Source of the DNA: Aquificaceae bacterium
GTDB taxonomy: Bacteria > Aquificota > Aquificia > Aquificales > Aquificaceae
DNA length: 7,069 nucleotides
Direction: 5' to 3'
Assembly (NCBI GenBank): GCA_027049085.1
Contig: JALTVH010000028.1
Span: 1 to 7,069 of the forward strand
The notes beneath the pieces are model-generated. The model was given only the letters and a program-made list of their open reading frames with translations, made no database searches and was not told where the DNA came from. Below are positions 1-5,654 of this stretch, one piece after another. The translations under genes were made by a program, and so were the position numbers. Within the stretch, counting starts at the first letter, position 1, and each line of letters opens with the position of its first letter.

Positions 1-1161
1 CGCTAAGCCCGAACCATTCAGAGTGTGAACAAAGCGGTTCTTTCCAGTTGAATCCTTAAAGCGGGTCCTCATCCTTCTTGCCTGAAAATCCTCGCAGTTT
101 GAGCAGGAAGAGATCTCCCTGTACCTTTTCTGGGAGGGGAACCACACCTCTATGTCGTAGGTTTTGGCGGAAGAGAAACCAAGGTCTCCGGTGCAGAGCT
201 CTACCACACGGTAGGGGAGTCCCAGGATCCTGAGCACCTCTTCCGCATCCCTCACAAGGCTTTCAAGCTCCTCGTAGCTCCTATCTGGATGAACGATCTT
301 GACCAGCTCAACCTTGTTGAACTGGTGCTGGCGAATTATCCCCCTTATGTCCTTGCCGTGGGATCCTGCCTCGCGCCTGTAGCAGGGCGTGTAGGCTGTC
401 AAGTATATAGGGAGGTCTTCTTCTCTGAGGATTTCGTCCCTGAAGAGGTTGGTGAGCGGCACCTCAGCTGTGGGTATAAGATAAAGTTCGTCCCTTTCAC
501 ATCTGTAGAGGTCTTCCTCAAACTTGGGCAGTTGGCCGGTACCTGTAAGTATCTCAGGCTTTACCAGATGGGGAGGGATTACCTCACGGTAGCCTTTTTT
601 TCTGTGAAGGTCAAGCATGAAGTTTATCAAAGCTCTTTCGAGGATTGCCCCTTTTCCCATTACGGCAGTAAAGCGGGATCCCGCAAGTTTGACCCCCCTC
701 TCAAAATCAAGGATCCCAAGCTTATCGCCAATCTCGTAGTGGGGCTTTGGCTCAAAGCCAAAATCCTTTGGCTCTCCCCACCTTCTTACTTCAACGTTGT
801 CATTCTCATCTTCGCCTACGGGCACAGTGTTGTGAGGGAGATTGGGAAGACTCAAAAGAAGTGAGTTCTGGCGCTGGGCAAGATCATTAATTTCTTCTTC
901 AAGTTCCTCAATCTCCTTCTTTATATCTCTTACCTTAGCCTCGAGGCTCTGGGCAGAACCCCCTTCCCTTTTGAGCTTTCCTATTTCCTGGCTGAGCCTG
1001 TTTCTTTCTGCCCTGAGCTCCTCAACTCGCGTCTGAATCCTTCGCCTTTGAGCGTCAACCTCAATGACCTCTTCAAGGATCTGAACGTAAGATGGGTCTC
1101 TTGTTTTGAGGCGTTCCTTTACAGAGTCGGGATCCTTTCTGATGAGCTGAATATCTATCAT
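1..1161 (-). CDS. serS: Seryl-tRNA synthetase, C-terminal end cut off by the window edge
   Basis: Cytoplasmic class II aminoacyl-tRNA synthetase that activates serine with ATP and loads it onto tRNA-Ser (and tRNA-Sec where present). The 387 visible residues begin MIDIQLIRKDP, as in other bacterial SerRS. Residues about 27-100 are a charged, heptad-rich stretch matching the antiparallel coiled-coil arm that grips the tRNA long variable arm. The catalytic core follows: motif 1 around 172-200, the serine-binding TAE at 231-233, motif 2 at about 260-281 (YRREAGSHGKD then RQHQF), and the start of motif 3 (LNGSGLA) at the edge. About 35-45 residues, including the motif 3 arginine, should lie beyond position 1. 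The ATG at 1161 is secure because an in-frame TAA directly precedes it. It is the last visible gene of the minus-strand operon, 13 bases after the PAS-GGDEF stop. There is no good ribosome binding site at normal spacing, which suggests translational coupling or reinitiation. Confidence 0.97.
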   Translation of the reverse strand, partial: MIDIQLIRKDPDSVKERLKTRDPSYVQILEEVIEVDAQRRRIQTRVEELRAERNRLSQEIGKLKREGGSAQSLEAKVRDIKKEIEELEEEINDLAQRQNSLLLSLPNLPHNTVPVGEDENDNVEVRRWGEPKDFGFEPKPHYEIGDKLGILDFERGVKLAGSRFTAVMGKGAILERALINFMLDLHRKKGYREVIPPHLVKPEILTGTGQLPKFEEDLYRCERDELYLIPTAEVPLTNLFRDEILREEDLPIYLTAYTPCYRREAGSHGKDIRGIIRQHQFNKVELVKIVHPDRSYEELESLVRDAEEVLRILGLPYRVVELCTGDLGFSSAKTYDIEVWFPSQKRYREISSCSNCEDFQARRMRTRFKDSTGKNRFVHTLNGSGLA

Positions 1162-1174
1162 TTAAAGATGTATT

Positions 1175-1990
1175 TTAATCCACGGTCACGAATTCCTCCC
1201 CGCTTCGGGCAACCGCTATCTTTTCCTTTTTATCGCCTGCGTATTTGAGAGCCTGAAGGGCTCTACCAATTATGTCCTCAGGTCTTTTGTCCTCTTCCTT
1301 GACTTCCGTCACGCCTATCGTAACGCCGAGATTTGAAACAAAGGGTAAGGATTCAACGCAGTCACTTATTCTCTGGGCAACATTGACTGCCTTGTCCATC
1401 CTCGTCTTAGGGAGCAGAACGATAAAGGAATCCCCCTCATACCTGATCCCGAAGTCTGATTTCCGGAGATAGAGCTTTATACACTGACCTATTTTTTTGA
1501 GAGCCTCGTCACCCGTAAGGTTGCCATACTCCTCGTTGATACGCCTCAGGTTGTTAACGTCAACTATAAGGACTGAAAAAACGTCCCTGTATCTCTGCCA
1601 CATAAAAAGGAACTTCTCAAGGACTCCTTTGAGGAAGGACCTGCTGTAGAGCTCTGTCTGGCTGTCAAAGACTCCTGACCTGAGGAGGTTGACGTTGGTC
1701 ATGTTGATCATTGATTCCCAGAAAATACCTCCGACAGGAAGCCTGCCGTAAGCTCTCAGGTAGATCTCAAAATCAAGGGTTACGGTATCTATGTTTTCCT
1801 CTCCCGAAACTATCGGGCACTTTATCTCATACTCCTGACAGGGTTTGTCAAGGTTGTAGAGAACCTGGAAACACTTTTTCCCTACAACGTCCCCGAGCAT
1901 CATCTTCCCTGTATCATTAAGGGAAGTGATTATGTAGTTCTTGTTTATAAGAACTACGGGAAGAAATTTTTCAAGGTCTTTTATCCCCAT
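1175..1990 (-). CDS. PAS-GGDEF protein with degenerate active site (EGDSF) and retained RxxD site
   Basis: Predicted cytoplasmic 271-residue signalling protein; no membrane segment or signal peptide is seen. Residues about 6-105 resemble a PAS sensor domain and contain three cysteines (C40, C51, C58) in a CFxVLY..DxPC..xxxCP arrangement. Residues about 108-262 are a GGDEF domain: DSQTELYSRSFL replaces the usual DxLTGLxNR-type entry, metal-ligand Asp144 is present in VDVNNLRRIN, and the C-terminal ALKYAG is typical. The signature loop is EGDSF (185-189) instead of GG(D/E)EF, changing the first glycine and the key glutamate. The inhibitory-site RxxD is kept as RKSD (176-179) at the correct five-residue spacing. 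Diguanylate cyclase activity is therefore doubtful; a c-di-GMP receptor role is inferred. I chose the ATG at 1990, which has AGGAAG upstream and lies 37 bases after the upstream stop. A TTG at 2047 would add 19 residues and overlap the previous gene. Confidence 0.85.
   Translation of the reverse strand: MGIKDLEKFLPVVLINKNYIITSLNDTGKMMLGDVVGKKCFQVLYNLDKPCQEYEIKCPIVSGEENIDTVTLDFEIYLRAYGRLPVGGIFWESMINMTNVNLLRSGVFDSQTELYSRSFLKGVLEKFLFMWQRYRDVFSVLIVDVNNLRRINEEYGNLTGDEALKKIGQCIKLYLRKSDFGIRYEGDSFIVLLPKTRMDKAVNVAQRISDCVESLPFVSNLGVTIGVTEVKEEDKRPEDIIGRALQALKYAGDKKEKIAVARSGEEFVTVD
1195..1199 (-). promoter_or_regulatory. Strong Shine-Dalgarno-like GGAGG far upstream of serS
   Basis: The minus strand reads GGGGAGGAATTCGTG here, inside the last codons of the PAS-GGDEF gene. 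The GGAGG lies 33 bases before the serS ATG, too far for direct use. It sits five bases before an in-frame GTG that could encode only four residues before the shared stop at 1175. The bases directly before serS (AAATACATCTTTAA) contain no purine-rich match. It may load ribosomes that terminate and reinitiate at serS, or be chance codon usage. Confidence 0.3.
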
Positions 1991-2027
1991 AATTTTGATC
2001 TTCCTATCGGACGGCCGTAAAGAATTT

Positions 2028-2537
2028 TTACTTCTTTTCGATCCCAAGCTCTTTAAGGAGGTTGTCTGAAAAGCCCTCTATTATTTTATTCTTCTCGGGG
2101 ATTATGTTATAGGGGACACCGTTTACTCCCATCTTCTCAACTACCTTCAGATGCTCTTCAACGAGGTCACATTTCTCCACCTTAGGAACGTTTCCATCAA
2201 GCTTTCCAAGCAGAACTTCGTCAAGGGCTTTGAGCTTGTCTTCTGAACAGGCTATGTAGTAAGACTTTCTCAGGTTGTCCTCCCCCCACGTTTTGAAGGG
2301 GAAAACAAAGATATACACGGTTATCTTGTTCAGGTGTTTGCGAAGTTCCTTCCACTCCGCCCTGCAGTGGGGACAGTCCGGGTTGATAAAGGTAATGAGC
2401 TTTTTATTGCCTTTTCCAACAACGATTGCTTTGTCAAGGGGAATGCTCCTGATCTGTTCCTTTATGAGCTGTTCGTACAGGGACCCGCCTAAGCTCAGCG
2501 CGCTGAAGAAGAGCAGGATTGTGATAGCCCAGCGCAT
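2028..2537 (-). CDS. Periplasmic DsbC/thioredoxin-like protein with CPHC motif
   Basis: Predicted exported thiol-disulfide oxidoreductase or isomerase of 169 residues. Residues 1 to about 19 form a signal peptide (basic MRW, then a hydrophobic run ITILLFFSALSL) with no lipobox cysteine. The region IPLDKAIVVGKGNKKLITF leads into NPDCPHC, placing the redox pair at C55 and C58, as in the DsbC/DsbG family. The cis-proline loop is GVPY (140-143), with proline 142. C97 and C123 sit about where DsbC has a second, structural disulfide in its catalytic domain. Only about 25 mature residues precede this linker, so the roughly 60-residue DsbC dimerisation domain is absent or much reduced. The role (isomerase, reductase or cytochrome c maturation helper) cannot be fixed from sequence. 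The start overlaps the end of ispH by 43 bases; the credible signal peptide supports this ATG. Ribosome binding is weak (AGAAGAG), suggesting coupling to ispH translation. Confidence 0.85.
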   Translation of the reverse strand: MRWAITILLFFSALSLGGSLYEQLIKEQIRSIPLDKAIVVGKGNKKLITFINPDCPHCRAEWKELRKHLNKITVYIFVFPFKTWGEDNLRKSYYIACSEDKLKALDEVLLGKLDGNVPKVEKCDLVEEHLKVVEKMGVNGVPYNIIPEKNKIIEGFSDNLLKELGIEKK

Positions 2538-3385
2538 ATCTCTTCTATTTTATCTTTAACTCTGTTGATGATCCAATCAGGAGTTGAAGCACCTGCAGTG
2601 ATCCCTACCTTCTTGACGCCTTCAAACCACGAAGGGTCAACCTCTTCCTCTGTCTCAATGTGGTAAGAGTTCTCGTTGAGAGATTTTGATATGCTGTAAA
2701 GCCTCCTCGTGTTTCCGCTGTTCTTCCCGCCAATGATGATCATTACGTCAACGGAGGGTGCAAGTGAATAGACGTCCTCCTGCCTGACCGAAGTGGCGTT
2801 GCATATAGTATTGATGACCTTTAGCTCCTTCACCCAGAGGGAGAGTTCTCCCACAACCTCTTTAAGGAACCTCTCGTTCTGGGTTGTCTGGGAAACCACG
2901 CCAACCCTTTCTTTATTAAGGGCTTCCTTAAGATCGTCCATTGACTCAACCACTATTCCCCTGCCTCCGCATTCTTTCAGATAGCCTAAGGTTCCAATGA
3001 CTTCAGGGTGGTTTCTCTCACCAACAAGGACGATAAAGTAGCCCTCTTTAGTTAGCTGACAGACCGCCTCATGGACAGCCTTAACGTAAGGGCATGTTGC
3101 ATCAATGACTTTGAAACCATGCTCTCTGAGTTCCCTTTCCCTTTCTGGGGGAATCCCGTGGGACCTGATGATCACGGCGTCGCCCCTCTGAGGACCTTCC
3201 TCACCTATGGGTTTTATTCCCTTTTCCTTGAGCCTTCCCACTTCCTGGGGATTATGGATGATCGGACCAAGGGTAAAGACCCTAATCCCTTCTTTTATTA
3301 AATCTGATGACTCTTCCGCAAGCTTAACCGCCCTCTTAACGCCAAAGCAGAAGCCCGCATTGGGTGCAATAATTATCTCAACCAT
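2495..3385 (-). CDS. ispH: 4-hydroxy-3-methylbut-2-enyl diphosphate reductase
   Basis: Final enzyme of the MEP (non-mevalonate) isoprenoid pathway. It reduces HMBPP to isopentenyl and dimethylallyl diphosphate with an oxygen-sensitive iron-sulfur cluster, in the cytoplasm. The 296-residue length fits the family. Cluster ligands are visible as C13 (GFCFGV), C98 (DATCPYV) and C195 (NTICNAT). Diphosphate-binding residues are H44 (IIHN), H76 (RSHG), H126 (NHPEV), and the S223/N225 pair in KNSGNT, with S267 in GASTPD. E128 in HPEV is the conserved acid used for protonation, and T167/T168 lie in the TTQN motif. All key residues are present, so it should be active. It starts 21 bases after purN. The spacer has AGGT touching the ATG and GAGGG 16 bases away, neither at ideal spacing. 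Its tail (CAGLSQSCSSSAR) is low-complexity and overlaps the signal-peptide coding of the next gene. Aquifex IspH as remembered is closely similar. Confidence 0.97.
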   Translation of the reverse strand: MVEIIIAPNAGFCFGVKRAVKLAEESSDLIKEGIRVFTLGPIIHNPQEVGRLKEKGIKPIGEEGPQRGDAVIIRSHGIPPERERELREHGFKVIDATCPYVKAVHEAVCQLTKEGYFIVLVGERNHPEVIGTLGYLKECGGRGIVVESMDDLKEALNKERVGVVSQTTQNERFLKEVVGELSLWVKELKVINTICNATSVRQEDVYSLAPSVDVMIIIGGKNSGNTRRLYSISKSLNENSYHIETEEEVDPSWFEGVKKVGITAGASTPDWIINRVKDKIEEICAGLSQSCSSSAR

Positions 3386-3406
3386 GACCTAAAAATTATA
3401 TCCCTC

Positions 3407-4057
3407 TCAGAATTTCTCAAGGGCGGGGTTCACGGGCAGGGTTCCGTACTTTGCTCCCTTAACAACTACTTTCCTTCCTTCTACCTGAACCCTCCCTTCC
3501 GAGAACCACTGGATCGTCTGGGGGAGGATCCTGTGCTCATAGGAAAGTATCCTATCCGAGAGAGTTTCTGGTGTGTCTTCTGGTTTTACGGGTACAACCG
3601 CCTGAATGATCACGGGTCCTGCGTCAACTGACTCATCCACGATGTGAACGGTGCATCCGCTTACCTTTGCTCCAAACTCAACCGCCTGCTTCTGTGCCTC
3701 AAGGCCCTGAAAGGCAGGAATCAGAGAGGGATGAATGTTAATAACTCTCTGGGGGAAACTACTTAGAAAATCAGGACCGAGGATCCTCATGAAACCTGCA
3801 AGAACCACAAGCTGGGTGCCTCGCCCCTTCAGAGAGTCTGCAAGGGAACGTTCAAAATCCGCCTTGGAAGAAAAGCTCCTTCTCTCAATTACAGTGTGAT
3901 CTACCCCTGCTTTCCTGCATCTCTCAAGGGCAGTAGCATTTCTGTTGTCTGAAATAACCAGCCCGATCTCGGCTTCAAGCTTTCCTTCCTTTATGGAATC
4001 AATGATCGCCTGAAGATTGGAACCCCTGCCGGAAACGAGAACTCCTATCCTAACCAT
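3407..4057 (-). CDS. purN: Phosphoribosylglycinamide formyltransferase (GAR transformylase)
   Basis: Third step of de novo purine synthesis: transfers the formyl group from 10-formyltetrahydrofolate to GAR, giving FGAR, in the cytoplasm. The 216 residues show the phosphate-binding GRGSN (10-14), the catalytic asparagine and histidine in INIHPSLIPAF (N107, H109), and the catalytic aspartate in DESVDAGP (D145). These correspond to N106, H108 and D144 of the E. coli enzyme. The C-terminal KYGTLPVNPALEKF resembles the Aquifex protein closely. The ATG at 4057 is preferred because GGAGG lies eight bases upstream; a GTG at 4063 in the same frame would sit only two bases from GGAGG. The start overlaps the end of hyuB by eight bases (ATGGTTAG), so translation is probably coupled. 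Purine synthesis has no direct link to the hydantoinase-like neighbour. Confidence 0.97.
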   Translation of the reverse strand: MVRIGVLVSGRGSNLQAIIDSIKEGKLEAEIGLVISDNRNATALERCRKAGVDHTVIERRSFSSKADFERSLADSLKGRGTQLVVLAGFMRILGPDFLSSFPQRVINIHPSLIPAFQGLEAQKQAVEFGAKVSGCTVHIVDESVDAGPVIIQAVVPVKPEDTPETLSDRILSYEHRILPQTIQWFSEGRVQVEGRKVVVKGAKYGTLPVNPALEKF

Positions 4058-5594
4058 AGCCACCCCCTCCCGGAGTCTCTATCCTGAGTTTTTCCCCTTT
4101 CCTGAATGTCATTGAGAATTTGGAAGGAAGGAGGGTGGATTTTTCGCCAGTTATATGGATGTTCTTTCCCATCATTCCAGGCTGACCACCAGAGAGACCG
4201 TAAGGGGCTATCCTCCGCCTTTCAGAAATTACCGTCACGTGGGAGTCTTTCATGAACTTTATCTCCCTCACGATCCCGTCACCCCCTCTCCACTTTCCCT
4301 TGCCTCCCGAACCTCTCCTGACAGAGTAAGCTGTCACCATCAGAGGAAAGGAATGTTCAAGGGCTTCAACGGGCGTGTTCATAGTGTTGGTCATGTGGCA
4401 GTGAACCGCACTTTCACCGTTACCCCCTGGCCATGCACCCATGCCTCCACCAATGGTCTCGTAGTATGACCAGTCGTTTCCTTCCCCGTAGGTTCCTCCC
4501 ATTGCCACGTTGTTCATAGTTCCCTGAGAGGCAGAAGGGATCATATCAGGTAGGGCCTTAGAAAGGGCGCCAAGAACTACGTCCACTATCCGCTGAGAGG
4601 TCTCAACGTTGCCACCTGCAACAGCGGAAGGGAAAAACGCGTCAACAACTGTTCCTTCTTTCGTTATAACACTGATCGGTCTGAAACATCCGTCATTTGT
4701 CGGTACCTCTTCTGGCAGGAGGGACCTGAAGCAGTAATAAACTGCCGCCAGGGTTACAGAGCGAACGCAGTTGAGGCAGCCCTGTGTCTGGGGATCCGTT
4801 TCGGAAAAGTCAACCGCTGCTTCATCACCTTTGATTTCAACTCTCACCCTTATCCCTATGTTTTCCTTTCCTGCCCCGTCATCCTCAAGGCTGTCCTCGA
4901 AGGTGTAGACCCCGTCGGGGATCTCCCTGATCCTTGATCTCATAAATCTCTCCGTATATCCAAGCAGATCACTGCACCCTCTTAAAACTTCATCTTTGCC
5001 AAGGTTGTCTAAAAGTTCCTTTAACCTTATCTTCCCTGTTTCTATGGCTATAAGCTGGGCTTTAAGATCCCCCCTCCTCTCCTTAGGAGTTCTGACATTT
5101 GAGACGATTAGTTCCAGGACTTCTTCCTTAAGAGATCCCCTTTCCGCGATTTTAACAGGGGGTATAACTATACCTTCCTGAAATATATCCCTTGAGAGGG
5201 GCATTGACCCCGCACTGACACCGCCAACGTCAGCGTGGTGAGCCCTGCAGGCGATGAGGAAAAGCATCTCCCCTTGCCCGAAGAAGGGTGCAACAAGGGT
5301 TATGTCTGGGAGATGTGTGCCACCCCGAAAGGGGTCATTGAGGATAACGACGTCACCCTCTTTAAGATCGACGCAGTCCAGAACGCTTTTTACCGCTGTG
5401 GACATGGATCCCAGGTGCACGGGTATGTGCTCTGCCTGGGCAACCAGCTCGCCTTCGGGATTAAAGAGAGCGCAGGAAAGGTCCTTCCTTTCTTTGATAT
5501 TTGACGAAAAAGCGGTTTTCTGAAGTACTGTGCCCATTTCTTCTGCAATGGAGACGAGCTTGTTTTTGAATACTGTAAGCCTTAGAGGGTCCAT
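4050..5594 (-). CDS. hyuB: Hydantoinase B / 5-oxoprolinase-type subunit (HyuB family)
   Basis: Member of the HyuB family, the beta-type subunit of N-methylhydantoinases, 5-oxoprolinases and related acetone/acetophenone carboxylases, which normally act with an ATP-using HyuA subunit. The 514-residue length fits. Family landmarks include SSNIKERKDLSCALF (31-45), NDPFRGGTHLPD (86-97), RAHHADVGG (117-125, with probable metal-binding His and Asp), the MTNTMNTPVEALE block, GSGGKGKWRGGDG, and the terminal TPGGGGYG. Nothing appears truncated. The substrate cannot be told from sequence: hydantoin, 5-oxoproline or a ketone are all possible. No hyuA adjoins it: downstream is purN and upstream is a divergent gene. 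It is the first gene of the minus-strand block. The ATG at 5594 has no Shine-Dalgarno match, and a TATAAT lies only 14 bases upstream, suggesting a very short leader. Confidence 0.93.
   Translation of the reverse strand: MDPLRLTVFKNKLVSIAEEMGTVLQKTAFSSNIKERKDLSCALFNPEGELVAQAEHIPVHLGSMSTAVKSVLDCVDLKEGDVVILNDPFRGGTHLPDITLVAPFFGQGEMLFLIACRAHHADVGGVSAGSMPLSRDIFQEGIVIPPVKIAERGSLKEEVLELIVSNVRTPKERRGDLKAQLIAIETGKIRLKELLDNLGKDEVLRGCSDLLGYTERFMRSRIREIPDGVYTFEDSLEDDGAGKENIGIRVRVEIKGDEAAVDFSETDPQTQGCLNCVRSVTLAAVYYCFRSLLPEEVPTNDGCFRPISVITKEGTVVDAFFPSAVAGGNVETSQRIVDVVLGALSKALPDMIPSASQGTMNNVAMGGTYGEGNDWSYYETIGGGMGAWPGGNGESAVHCHMTNTMNTPVEALEHSFPLMVTAYSVRRGSGGKGKWRGGDGIVREIKFMKDSHVTVISERRRIAPYGLSGGQPGMMGKNIHITGEKSTLLPSKFSMTFRKGEKLRIETPGGGGYG
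4066..4070 (-). promoter_or_regulatory. Ribosome binding site of purN inside the hyuB end
   Basis: GGAGG on the minus strand, eight bases before the purN ATG at 4057. It decides between that ATG and the GTG at 4063. The same bases encode glycines of the conserved TPGGGGYG tail of HyuB. Confidence 0.8.
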
Positions 5595-5654
5595 GTTATC
5601 AGTTAGAAATTATAAAAGCATATAAGAAAATTCCGATTAACCAAAGAAGAAAAA
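5595..5654. promoter_or_regulatory. Divergent promoter region between hyuB and the GGDEF-EAL gene
   Basis: This 60-base AT-rich spacer is the only divergent intergenic region, so it must hold promoters for both sides if they are not transcribed from farther away. On the minus strand a perfect TATAAT occupies 5614-5609, predicting a transcript start about seven bases before the hyuB ATG. On the plus strand TATAAA (5611) and TATAAG (5621) are possible -10 boxes. No convincing TTGACA-type -35 is present at 17-base spacing on either strand. The two boxes form an inverted repeat, TTATA-AAAGCA-TATAA (5610-5625). Confidence 0.5.

Noticed and set aside
289..864. 191-residue plus-strand open frame opposite serS
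   Set aside because: It lies wholly antisense to clearly conserved seryl-tRNA synthetase sequence and shows no recognisable domain.
1991..2047. TTG start adding 19 residues to the PAS-GGDEF protein
   Set aside because: The added segment is basic and unlike a PAS N-terminus, overlaps the upstream gene, and a normal ATG with AGGAAG upstream exists at 1990.
4058..4063. GTG start two codons upstream for purN
   Set aside because: It is only two bases from GGAGG; the ATG at 4057 has the proper eight-base spacing and matches family N-termini.
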